Origin: Clostridia bacterium
GTDB lineage: Bacteria; Bacillota; Clostridia; Christensenellales; Borkfalkiaceae
NCBI GenBank assembly: GCA_017616695.1
Contig: JAFZXN010000046.1
Span: 1 to 43,432, forward strand
Direction of reading: 5' to 3'
Length of the DNA: 43,432 bases
Shown here: positions 26,136 through 32,751 of the stretch, in pieces
Numbering within the stretch: position 1 is the first letter of the stretch
How the letters are laid out: every line of letters begins with the position of its first letter
Notes under the pieces: generated by a model
What the model was told of the DNA's origin: nothing
Databases searched by the model: none
Seen by the model: the letters and a program-made list of their open reading frames with translations, nothing else
Made by a program: the position numbers and the translations under genes

Positions 26136-26313
26136 TAATCTGCACGAACGCAATTTCGGGGTTTTTAAGGTCAGTTTTTAAGCCGCCTTCCCCGAAAGTT
26201 TCAGATCCGCGTAGCTTTTACCTTATTTTACGGGCGCATAAAAAAGCGGGAACGTTTTTTTGACAGATATTTGAATTACGCCTTTAAGCGTTGCCGCATC
26301 AAGGAGCGATTTT

Positions 26314-26598
26314 ATGAACGACGACTTTAAGCTTATTCTCGAAGACAACGGAAAAGAAATCGAAGCGCAGGTCATTTTTACGTGCTTTCTTGAAGAGACC
26401 GGCAAACATTATTGCGTATTCGTCGCCACCGGTAAAAACGGTAAAAAAGAATTGAGCGCCGCCGTCTACGAAGAAAGCGACGACTTGAGCGGACAGATGT
26501 CGCCCGTCGAAACGGACGAGGAATGGGAGATACTCGAAGAATATCTCAACGCCTACGCCGAAGAAAACGACCTCGATATCGACGCCCTCCTTAAATGA
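26314..26598 (+). CDS. DUF1292 family protein (YrzB-like)
   Basis: This is a 94-aa acidic protein matching the DUF1292 family found throughout Firmicutes (FKLILEDNGKEIEAQVIFTC, GKHYCVFVA, EEWEILEEYLNAY). The family is small, cytoplasmic and of unknown function, often near yrrK/yrzL-type housekeeping genes. A ribosome-binding site AAGGAG lies 7 nt before the ATG. It is transcribed from a strong promoter with a 170-nt leader and is followed at once by the hairpin array. Confidence 0.82.
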   Translation: MNDDFKLILEDNGKEIEAQVIFTCFLEETGKHYCVFVATGKNGKKELSAAVYEESDDLSGQMSPVETDEEWEILEEYLNAYAEENDLDIDALLK

Positions 26599-26600
26599 TC

Positions 26601-26756
26601 GCGACCGTTAAGCGGTCAGCGGAACGATATTGCCGTATAACGGCAAACGATATTGTCGGGCGGACACCGTTTGTCCGCTGTTACCGACAAACGATGTTAC
26701 CGCATTCGCGGTAAACGATATTGCGCGAAAATATCGCGCAAACTGCGGTCGTTAAG
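26601..26756. repeat. Array of different hairpins joined by a conserved AAACGATATT linker
   Basis: Five stem-loops with different stem sequences follow each other: GACCG/CGGTC (26603-26617), GCCGT/ACGGC (26632-26644), GTCGG/CCGAC enclosing GCGGACA/TGTCCGC (26655-26688), ACCGC/GCGGT (26699-26712) and GCGCGA/TCGCGC (26723-26739). Between them stands nearly the same linker: AACGATATT (26623-26631), AAACGATATT (26645-26654), AAACGATGTT (26689-26698) and AAACGATATT (26713-26722); the array ends in AAAC. The linkers are conserved while the stems vary but keep pairing, so the selected features are the linker and the ability to fold. I know of no named element with this form. Confidence 0.85.
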
Positions 26757-26780
26757 TAATAGTATAAGTCGGACTAGTAT

Positions 26781-27108
26781 GCGTATCCTAAGTCTTACGC
26801 GTATCAACAAACAAAATCTTGCATTATCAAATATCTTCAATTATATATCTGCGAGTGTGGCGAAATTGGCCGTTTTCGGACTGCTGACGCAGCGGGTTTG
26901 CTTCTTTTCTCGTGATATCCGTTTTCTTATATCATACGCAAACGGCCGAAAACACGTATTATATGATTTTGCTCGCTTCGTTCGCTACGCCTGACGGCGT
27001 AACGCTCCGGACAAGAACGCGTATCCTAAGTCTTACGCGTATCAATAAACAATGTTTTGCATTATCAAATATCTTCAATTATATATCTGCGAGTGTGGCG
27101 AAATTGGC
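26781..27108 (+). repeat. 90-bp direct repeat covering the tRNA-Leu 5' part and its flank
   Basis: Bases 26781-26870 and 27019-27108 are 86/90 identical. Each ends with the first 20 nt of the tRNA (GCGAGTGTGGCGAAATTGGC); only the second continues into a full tRNA. Each begins with ATCCTAAGTCTTACGCGTAT, the exact reverse complement of 27109-27128 in the tRNA's D/anticodon region. The 148 bp between the copies contain further inverted repeats (CCGTTTTCGG...CCGAAAAC; GTTTGC...GCAAAC). Confidence 0.85.
27057..27085 (+). promoter_or_regulatory. Possible promoter directly before tRNA-Leu
   Basis: TTGCAT (27057-27062), a 17-bp spacer and TATATA (27080-27085) lie immediately upstream of the tRNA. 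Transcription would begin at or just inside the tRNA 5' end, so the assignment is doubtful. The same motif is present in the upstream 90-bp copy. Confidence 0.3.
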
Positions 27109-27172
27109 ATACGCGTAAGACTTAGGATCTTATGTCCTCGACGTGCAGGTTCAAGTCCTGTCACTCGCACCA
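27089..27172 (+). tRNA. tRNA-Leu (anticodon UAG)
   Basis: The gene is 84 nt including an encoded CCA. The acceptor stem GCGAGTG pairs with CACTCGC. The anticodon stem TAAGA/TCTTA holds the loop CTTAGGA, giving anticodon UAG, which reads CUA leucine codons. The T arm is AGGTTCAAGTCCTGT, and the variable arm (GTCCTCGACGTGC region) is long, as in class II tRNAs. A strong terminator follows at 27185. An incomplete copy of the 5' part lies 238 bp upstream. Confidence 0.9.
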
Positions 27173-27184
27173 ATCGGCAATTTG

Positions 27185-27219
27185 ACGAACCTTGATGATT
27201 CAGGGTTCGTCATTTTTTT
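27185..27219 (+). terminator. Intrinsic terminator of tRNA-Leu
   Basis: An 11-bp stem ACGAACCTTGA / TCAGGGTTCGT (one G-U pair) with a TGAT loop is followed by CATTTTTTT, 12 nt beyond the tRNA 3' end. Confidence 0.9.
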
Positions 27220-27223
27220 GCAA

Positions 27224-27260
27224 AATAGCCGATAATCGACTTATACGCAGACTTTTTGCC
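27224..27260 (+). repeat. Intergenic repeat, copy 2
   Basis: It reads AATAGCCGATAATCGACTTA, then TACGCAGACTTTTTGCC, and lies just after the tRNA-Leu terminator. It shares the GCAGACTTTTTGC tail with the copy at 41719-41760. Confidence 0.75.
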
Positions 27261-27432
27261 GTTTTTGGAATTTTTGCTTGTGTAAAACGGCAATTATAGT
27301 TTACCGTTCTTGTCGGCAAATAATCGCTTTTACGGAGGGTGGAAGACAGGCGCAAAGAGGCGTGCGCGCGGAGTACGTTGACGGACAAAAAAGTAATTTT
27401 GTTTTCCGAAAGTAAAATAATCGGTTTTTTTA

Positions 27433-27461
27433 TTGACTTTACAATAAGTTTATTATATAAT
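27433..27461 (+). promoter_or_regulatory. Promoter of the GH43 lipoprotein gene
   Basis: TTGACT (27433-27438), a 17-bp spacer and TATAAT (27456-27461). A CCGAAAGT sequence ends 19 nt upstream of the -35 box and resembles the CGGAAGT core at the GH2 and esterase promoters (20 nt there). Confidence 0.75.
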
Positions 27462-27618
27462 AATTAATATGCTGACGATGCGTCTTGAATTTTAGGCGCA
27501 AAAGGCTGAAGATACGCTTAATAATTCGAGCGTGGAAATATCCTCGTCGCGGCGATGGCAAACGATCTTTTTTCGTCGTTAAACCGTCCCTAAACGACGT
27601 ATCAAAGGGGCTGCCGTT

Positions 27619-28638
27619 ATGGATAAGAGCCGATACGGATCGCGATCGCGCGGCATACTCGTTTTGGCGGTATGCTTTGCGATATCAGTTATACTCATCT
27701 CATTTTACGGGTGTGGAAAAAAATCTATGAATGACCAAACCAAAGACAATTCCTCTTCAAGCGTCACGACCGACGACAAAACGTACGTCAACCCGTTTTT
27801 CGAAGGTGCGGACCCGTTTATTTTATTAAACGGCGGAAAGTATTATCTTTATTGCACGAGCGCCGCGGACGGATATCTGTATTACGTTTCGGACGACCTT
27901 TCCGAATGGAAGTGCGGCGGATATTGCCTTAAAAAGGGAGACGTAAAGGGTGAAGGCGGTTTCTGGGCGCCCGAAATAATGGAAAAAGACGGCAAGTTCT
28001 ATATGGTCTATACCGCCGACGAGCATATCGGGATAGCCGTTGCCGACAAGCCCGAAGGGCCTTTCACGCAGACAGAAAAGCGCTGGCTTTCCGAGCGGCA
28101 GGCAATTGACGGGCATTTCTTCGTCGACGACGACGGGACCGTGTATCTGTATTTCGTGCGCTTTGACAACGGCAACGTAATCCACGCCGCCAAGCTCAAA
28201 GACGATATGACGCTCGACGAAAGCACCGAAACGTTTATCCTACGCACGTCGCTGCCTTGGGAACAAATGGACTGCGACGTAGCCGAAGGCCCGTTTATGT
28301 TAAAGCGCGACGGCGTATATTATCTCACCTATTCGGTAAATCACACGAGAAGCCCCTACTATGCGATTGGTTGCGCCACTTCGACAGATCCGTTATCGGG
28401 TTTTGAAAAGTACGATGAGCCCATCCTTTCAAAGACGAACGACGTCGTGGGAACGGGGCATCACAGCTTTTTCACCACTAAAAGCGGAAACCTCGGCATA
28501 GTTTATCACAGTCATTTCAGCCCGACGCAGTTCACCCCGCGTATGGTCAGGATAGACAGAGCTATGTTCGTACAGGAAGACGGAAAAACGCGTATTATGA
28601 TATTCGGACCGAGCACCAACGAACGCCCCGTATTTTAA
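27619..28638 (+). CDS. GH43 family lipoprotein (beta-xylosidase/arabinofuranosidase type)
   Basis: This is a 339-aa lipoprotein (signal segment at 12-30, lipobox FYGC, Cys32) with a five-bladed GH43 beta-propeller. The three catalytic positions are visible: the base Asp in GADPFIL, the pKa-modulating Asp in AIDGHFF, and the acid Glu in AEGPFML. The WAPEI motif of the family is also present. It would remove arabinose or xylose side chains from plant polysaccharides at the outer face of the membrane; the exact sugar is unknown. It starts behind AAAGGGG and has its own promoter. It is monocistronic, with the HD-GYP gene 160 bp downstream beyond a repeat copy. Confidence 0.9.
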   Translation: MDKSRYGSRSRGILVLAVCFAISVILISFYGCGKKSMNDQTKDNSSSSVTTDDKTYVNPFFEGADPFILLNGGKYYLYCTSAADGYLYYVSDDLSEWKCGGYCLKKGDVKGEGGFWAPEIMEKDGKFYMVYTADEHIGIAVADKPEGPFTQTEKRWLSERQAIDGHFFVDDDGTVYLYFVRFDNGNVIHAAKLKDDMTLDESTETFILRTSLPWEQMDCDVAEGPFMLKRDGVYYLTYSVNHTRSPYYAIGCATSTDPLSGFEKYDEPILSKTNDVVGTGHHSFFTTKSGNLGIVYHSHFSPTQFTPRMVRIDRAMFVQEDGKTRIMIFGPSTNERPVF

Positions 28639-28670
28639 GACCGCTCACGAAAAAACAGCTTTTAAAACGC

Positions 28671-28710
28671 AAAAACGGCGTTTTATCGACTTATAGCCCC
28701 ACATTTTAAA
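28671..28710 (+). repeat. Intergenic repeat, copy 3
   Basis: It reads AAAAACGGCGTTTTATCGAC, then TTATAGCCCCACATTTTAAA, between the GH43 and HD-GYP genes. The core ATCGACTTATAG is exact; the left palindrome arm is altered. Confidence 0.7.
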
Positions 28711-28798
28711 AACTTTTCGCGTAAGAAAGCGTTTATGCCGACGAGGAAAAAACGGCAAAAACGAGCTACGCAAAAGGTACTTAAAGGAGTACAGACAA

Positions 28799-30142
28799 AT
28801 GACATTTTACTCAAACGTGATAATCCTGACGGAATTATTATTGCTGACGATGACGTTACACGTTTTGAATTATTCGGGTTTCAAAAAAGAGCAGAAGGCG
28901 TGGTATATCGCCACCTTCCTTGCGATAATGCTGTGCGCGGGAGCGGAATTTGCCGTTCACGGCCTGCCATACGACTCGAAATTCGCGATCCCGTTGACGA
29001 TATTGACGGTATTACAGTTTTCCCTTTCGCCCATTCTCGGCGTACTGTTTATCGGTGCGCTCGGTATGCCGAAACAGGGAAGAGTAGCCTTCATCTTTTT
29101 GGCGATAAGCTTTACCGTCGAAGTGATAGCGGCGCCGTTCGGTTGGATATTCAAATTCACCGAGACCGAATACGTCCGCGGCAACGGGTTCTTCATTTAC
29201 GGCATTTTCTACTTTTCAAGCTTACTGTATCTCGTCGTCAATATGGTGCTGGTCGGAAGAAGGTTCCGCCACAGAGACGTTTGGACGATCGGCATGGTGC
29301 TCGTAATACTGGTCGCGGGAATAATCCCCATGACCGTATATAACATAAACATAACGTATATAGCCGTAGCTATAGGCGCGAGCATTTGTTATATTTATTA
29401 CAACGACCTCGTTCAGCAGGACATTAAAGCCGAACTCGTCGCCGAACAGGCAAAGCTTTCCACGATGCAGGAACACATGATCTCGGGCCTTGCCAACCTC
29501 GTCGAGAACCGCGATATGGACACGGGCGGCCACATTTCGAGAACGAGCGCTTACGTCAAGATACTTGCCGAAAACGCGAGAAAAGACGGCGTTTACACCG
29601 ATAAACTTACGGACGAATTTATCGCTTGGCTCTACGCCCTCGCCCCCCTGCACGACATAGGAAAGGTCATTATCCCCGACAGCATTCTTAAAAAACCGGG
29701 CAAACTGACGCCGGAAGAATTCGAGCAGATGAAAAAGCACGCTTCATACGGCGGTTCGGTCGTTAAAGAAGTTTTAAGCGGCATAACCGACGAAGCGTAT
29801 CTTTCTTTTGCGGCGGATATAGCCACCTACCACCACGAAAAGTGGGACGGGCACGGTTATCCGAAAGGGCTCAAATACGAAGAGATCCCCCTTTCCGCAA
29901 GGATCATGGCGATAGCCGACGTGTACGACGCACTCGTTTCCGAGCGTTGCTACAAAAAACCCGTTCCGCCTGACGAAGCCGCGGAGATAATCCACCAGGG
30001 CGCGGGTTCGCATTTCGATCCCAATCTCGTGAAAGTATTCATCGCGCATAAAGAAGACTTCGAGATGGTTTTGAAAAACGATACCTCGAGCCAAATTGCG
30101 GCTGAAGAAGTCGCCGCAGCCGACGGAAATACCGCAAATTAA
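28799..30142 (+). CDS. HD-GYP domain membrane protein, putative c-di-GMP phosphodiesterase
   Basis: This is a 447-aa protein with about seven hydrophobic helices at residues 5-200, a membrane sensor module of a type I cannot name. A short coiled-coil linker (about 205-230) precedes an HD-GYP domain at about 230-415. Key motifs are intact: HD at 285-286 (LHDIGKV), HHEKWDGHGYP at 345-355 and the ADVYDAL helix. HD-GYP enzymes hydrolyse cyclic di-GMP, linking a membrane-sensed signal to lifestyle switching. An AAAGGAG ribosome-binding site supports the start, and the gene ends at a strong terminator. The signal sensed is unknown. Confidence 0.9.
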   Translation: MTFYSNVIILTELLLLTMTLHVLNYSGFKKEQKAWYIATFLAIMLCAGAEFAVHGLPYDSKFAIPLTILTVLQFSLSPILGVLFIGALGMPKQGRVAFIFLAISFTVEVIAAPFGWIFKFTETEYVRGNGFFIYGIFYFSSLLYLVVNMVLVGRRFRHRDVWTIGMVLVILVAGIIPMTVYNINITYIAVAIGASICYIYYNDLVQQDIKAELVAEQAKLSTMQEHMISGLANLVENRDMDTGGHISRTSAYVKILAENARKDGVYTDKLTDEFIAWLYALAPLHDIGKVIIPDSILKKPGKLTPEEFEQMKKHASYGGSVVKEVLSGITDEAYLSFAADIATYHHEKWDGHGYPKGLKYEEIPLSARIMAIADVYDALVSERCYKKPVPPDEAAEIIHQGAGSHFDPNLVKVFIAHKEDFEMVLKNDTSSQIAAEEVAAADGNTAN

Positions 30143-30154
30143 ATACGTAAAAAC

Positions 30155-30190
30155 GGGGGCGCCGCTCAAATCGGCGCCCCCTTATTCTTT
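30155..30190 (+). terminator. Intrinsic terminator after the HD-GYP gene
   Basis: A perfect 10-bp stem GGGGGCGCCG / CGGCGCCCCC with a 7-nt loop is followed by TTATTCTTTATT. Confidence 0.85.
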
Positions 30191-30248
30191 ATTCGTCGGT
30201 CCGAACTTAAAAACGGGAAAAATCACGCGACAAAATCGGGAAAAACGA

Positions 30249-30277
30249 TTGACATAACGCGCGCGTCAATTTATAAT
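30249..30277 (+). promoter_or_regulatory. Promoter of the DUF1538-PII operon
   Basis: A perfect TTGACA (30249-30254), 17-bp spacer and perfect TATAAT (30272-30277), 44 bp before the DUF1538 start. The strength suggests constitutive or highly expressed transcription. Confidence 0.85.
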
Positions 30278-30321
30278 AAATATAAGCTATCATATCGTTT
30301 TTTTCGGGGGGCGCGTTCTTT

Positions 30322-31845
30322 ATGCAAAGCATACTGCTTAAAAAATTCAAAGACGCGCTCCTTTCCGTTCTTCCGATAACCGCGGTCGTGGTCGTTTTGA
30401 ACTTCACCCTGCCCGAAAGGATTAAGACCGCGGAGTTTATCGCCTTTATGATAGGCGCGCTGCTGCTCGTTGTCGGAATGGCGCTATACTCTCTCGGTTC
30501 GGAAGCGGCGCTCGCCCCCATAGGCGAGACGATCGGCAACAAGGTCACCTCTTCCAAAAAGATACCGTTTATCCTTGCCATCGGCTTTGCGATAGGGTTT
30601 ATAGTGACGATAGCCGAACCCGACCTTATGGTACTCGGCGGTCAGCTCGGCGATATCAAGTGGCTGCTTATCATAACCATTTCCTTGGGCGTCGGCGTAT
30701 TTTTGATGATAGCCTTAACGAGGATATTCCGACAGATAAACCTTAATATCGTGCTTTTGGTACTGTACGCGCTCGTGTTCTTATTGGCGATATTCGTCGA
30801 TAACGGATATATAGCCTTATCTTTTGACTCGGGCGGAGTGACCACGGGGCCTATAACCGTGCCGTTTATAATGGCGCTCGGCGTAGGCGTGGCGGGAGTA
30901 TTCGGCGGCAAAGGGCAAAAGGACAATTCCTTCGGCGTAGTGGCTATATGCTCCGTCGGGCCGATATTCACGGTCTTACTCCTTTGTCTTATCTTTAAGC
31001 CCGAAATATTCACCACGGTCGAAAAGACGACGCTACTCGGCTTTTCGGATATGCCGCGGTTCATAATGGCAAAACTGTCGACCTGCGCGAAAGACGTTGC
31101 CATCGCGATACTGCCCGTTTCGGCCTTCTTTGTAATGATCGATCTGACCTTTTTACGCCTGCCGACGCAAAGGTTCATAAGAATATTAATAGGTCTACTG
31201 TACACGTATTTGGGCTTAACGCTCTTTTTGACGGGCGTAAACGTAGGTTTCGTATCTATGGGTGAAACGCTCGGCGAGCGCCTTGCTCTTCTCGACGACA
31301 AGCGGATACTTATCGGCGTTTCTGCGGGCGTAGGCTCTTTGATGGTGCTTGCGGAGCCCGCCGTACACGTTCTTTCCAAGCAAGTCGAGAACATTTCCGA
31401 CGGCGCTATCCGTTCGGGTACGATAATCGCCCTCTTGTGCGTTTCGATGGTCACGGCGGTAGGGCTCGGAACTTTAAGGATAGTCGCCAACGTTTCCGTA
31501 TGGTATTTTATAGTGCCGGGGTATGCGATAGCTATCGTTCTATCCTTTTTTACGCCTAAAATCTATACCGCGATAGCGTTCGACTCGGGCGGCGTAGCCA
31601 CGGGGCCGATGGCGACGACGTTTATGCTTCCCCTTGCTATCGGCGCGGCGACGACCGTGGGAGGGCAGTCGAGCGTGCTTTCGAACGCCTACGGGCTTAT
31701 AGCCTTTATCGCGCTTACGCCGCTTATAACCATTCAGCTTGCGGGCATAGCCGTAAAGATAAAAGCCGGCAAAAAGCTCATTCTCCCCAAAGCCTTTATC
31801 GAGCTTTTCGAGGGCGACGTTATAGACCTCGACAGCAGGCGTTAA
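30322..31845 (+). CDS. DUF1538 family membrane transporter (two fused repeats)
   Basis: This is a 507-aa polytopic membrane protein made of two homologous halves. FDSGGVTTGPITVPF in the first half (about 172-186) corresponds to FDSGGVATGPMATTF in the second (about 422-436). APIGETIG and EPDLMVLGGQ in the first match VSMGETLG and EPAVHVLSKQ in the second. This is the DUF1538 family. As I recall, a paired DUF1538 system from Halomonas (UmpAB) was reported as a cation/proton antiporter, so ion transport is likely; the substrate here is not known. It is the first gene of an operon with two PII-like proteins, which implies control by nucleotide or metabolite binding (inference). Confidence 0.85.
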   Translation: MQSILLKKFKDALLSVLPITAVVVVLNFTLPERIKTAEFIAFMIGALLLVVGMALYSLGSEAALAPIGETIGNKVTSSKKIPFILAIGFAIGFIVTIAEPDLMVLGGQLGDIKWLLIITISLGVGVFLMIALTRIFRQINLNIVLLVLYALVFLLAIFVDNGYIALSFDSGGVTTGPITVPFIMALGVGVAGVFGGKGQKDNSFGVVAICSVGPIFTVLLLCLIFKPEIFTTVEKTTLLGFSDMPRFIMAKLSTCAKDVAIAILPVSAFFVMIDLTFLRLPTQRFIRILIGLLYTYLGLTLFLTGVNVGFVSMGETLGERLALLDDKRILIGVSAGVGSLMVLAEPAVHVLSKQVENISDGAIRSGTIIALLCVSMVTAVGLGTLRIVANVSVWYFIVPGYAIAIVLSFFTPKIYTAIAFDSGGVATGPMATTFMLPLAIGAATTVGGQSSVLSNAYGLIAFIALTPLITIQLAGIAVKIKAGKKLILPKAFIELFEGDVIDLDSRR

Positions 31846-31860
31846 AACCGTAATGACTTA

Positions 31861-31900
31861 CAAAAACCGTCGATAATCGACTTATAGAGCGACTTTACGT
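31861..31900 (+). repeat. Intergenic repeat, copy 4
   Basis: It reads AAAAACCGTCGATAATCGAC, then TTATAGAGCGACTTTACG, between the DUF1538 gene and the first PII gene, so it is inside an operon transcript. The palindrome GTCGATAATCGAC is perfect here. Confidence 0.75.
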
Positions 31901-31919
31901 TATTAAAAGGAAGGTTTTT

Positions 31920-32264
31920 ATGAACAGCAAACACCTTGAACTTATGATAATCATCGCCAAAAGAGGGCTTGCCAATAAGATAGTGGCGGCGATATCCGAA
32001 TACGCCACTTTTCCGTCGATAATCATGTCCCGCGGGACGGCGAGCAACGAGATACTTGCCGCCCTTGGCATCGGCGAGCCGGAAAAGGATATGATATTCT
32101 GCTTTACCGAGTTTTCAAACGTGCAGAATATTTATAAGATACTCGAGATAGACTTTTCCTTTACGGAAAAGAAACTCGGTATAGCTATGACCGTTCCCGT
32201 ATCTGCCGTCGGCGGAAATCTTACGTTGCAGATACTGCTCGGCAAGACCAAAGACCTGATGTAA
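31920..32264 (+). CDS. PII-like signalling protein 1
   Basis: This is a 114-aa protein with the alternating strand/helix order of the PII (GlnB/GlnK) trimer fold: LELMIIIAKRGLANKIVAAI, then MIFCFTEFSNVQNIYKIL, then GIAMTVPVSAVGG. The canonical B-loop and the uridylylated T-loop Tyr are absent. The region expected to form the T-loop reads RGTASNEILAALGIGEP and is shared in outline with the second PII-like protein. It lies 74 bp after the DUF1538 gene behind AAAAGGAAGG. It probably binds the DUF1538 transporter and regulates it, as GlnK does AmtB (inference). Confidence 0.8.
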   Translation: MNSKHLELMIIIAKRGLANKIVAAISEYATFPSIIMSRGTASNEILAALGIGEPEKDMIFCFTEFSNVQNIYKILEIDFSFTEKKLGIAMTVPVSAVGGNLTLQILLGKTKDLM

Positions 32265-32305
32265 ATATCCCCCACTTTAAAAAAATATAAAACGCGAGGT
32301 AAAAA

Positions 32306-32614
32306 ATGAACGAACTTATCGTTGTAATAGTCAATTCGGGCTTTGAAGAACAAGTTATGACTGCGGCACGCGAGGCCGGCGCACGCGGCGGCACGATATT
32401 CAACGCGAGAGGCACGGCGCAGTCGCAGGACCTCGTTAAATTTATGGGCATCACCCTGCACCCGAATAAGGAGATAGTTTTCATACTGTCTTCCCGCGAG
32501 GCGCGCGACAACATAATGGAGACCATAAAAAAACAAACGGGGCTATCCACCGCCGGCGCGGGAATACTCTTCTCGCTTCCCGTCAGCTCCGTCCTCGGAG
32601 TAAATCTCGATTAA
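32306..32614 (+). CDS. PII-like signalling protein 2
   Basis: This is a 102-aa paralogue of the preceding protein. ELIVVIVNSGFEEQVMTAAR forms the first strand and helix, RGTAQSQDLVKFMGI the T-loop region, and LFSLPVSSVLG the last strand. Like its neighbour it lacks the canonical uridylylation Tyr. Two different PII-like subunits beside a two-repeat transporter suggest one may dock on each half, or that they form mixed trimers (inference). The gap is 41 bp. The stop codon is followed by a 25-bp tandem duplication and then a strong terminator. Confidence 0.8.
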   Translation: MNELIVVIVNSGFEEQVMTAAREAGARGGTIFNARGTAQSQDLVKFMGITLHPNKEIVFILSSREARDNIMETIKKQTGLSTAGAGILFSLPVSSVLGVNLD

Positions 32615-32655
32615 TAGTAAATCTCAATAACTCGATTAATAGTAAATCTCAATAA
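32606..32655. repeat. 25-bp tandem duplication at the end of the second PII gene
   Basis: Two exact 25-bp copies (32606-32630 and 32631-32655, each beginning CTCGATTAATAGTAAATC) lie head to tail. The first includes the last codons and the stop of the PII gene. The second is outside the gene and has no obvious function. Confidence 0.92.
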
Positions 32656-32679
32656 TATAAATACTATCTTAAAAATCAA

Positions 32680-32724
32680 CCCGCCGCGGGGCAATGCTGC
32701 CCCGCGGCGGGTGTTTGTTTTTGT
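32680..32724. terminator. Bidirectional intrinsic terminator
   Basis: A perfect 13-bp stem CCCGCCGCGGGGC / GCCCCGCGGCGGG with a 6-nt loop is followed by TGTTTGTTTTTG on the plus strand. It sits between convergent genes, and the minus strand also runs into GATTTTTAAG, so it can end the PII operon and the facing lipoprotein gene. Confidence 0.85.
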
Positions 32725-32751
32725 TGCTTTTTAACAATTATCAGTCCTTTA

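Larger units (their letters stand above)
25659..26313. other. Intergenic control region between esterase and DUF1292 gene
   Basis: This 655-bp region lies between the divergent esterase and DUF1292 genes. It holds the minus-strand esterase promoter with its 37-bp element and a plus-strand promoter at 26107-26135 with a long leader. A minus-strand frame from about 26090 to 25807 is open for some 95 codons but has no ATG and no ribosome-binding site. I do not call it. Confidence 0.5.
27224..27618. other. Intergenic region upstream of the GH43 lipoprotein gene
   Basis: This stretch of about 395 bp has no supported gene. It holds a copy of the intergenic repeat (27224-27260), a weak version of the GGAAGT-type element (GAAAGT core at 27408-27413), the GH43 promoter at 27433-27461 and a leader of about 150 nt in which I recognise no riboswitch. 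Confidence 0.5.

Noticed and set aside
26142-26265. 6S or signal-recognition RNA in the DUF1292 leader
   Set aside because: No long closing stem typical of 6S RNA and no conserved SRP RNA tetraloop region could be found.
26601-26756. CRISPR array
   Set aside because: Repeated linkers are only 9-10 nt, and the segments between them are self-complementary hairpins of unequal length. No cas genes are near.
26653-26994. A 113-codon plus-strand frame across the hairpin array and tRNA repeat, and 26912-27118 likewise
   Set aside because: They are made of structured repeats and duplicated tRNA flank; the two translations share residues only because of the 90-bp repeat.
27200-27388. A 62-codon minus-strand frame
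   Set aside because: It overlaps the tRNA terminator and an intergenic repeat, has no ribosome-binding site and resembles nothing known to me.
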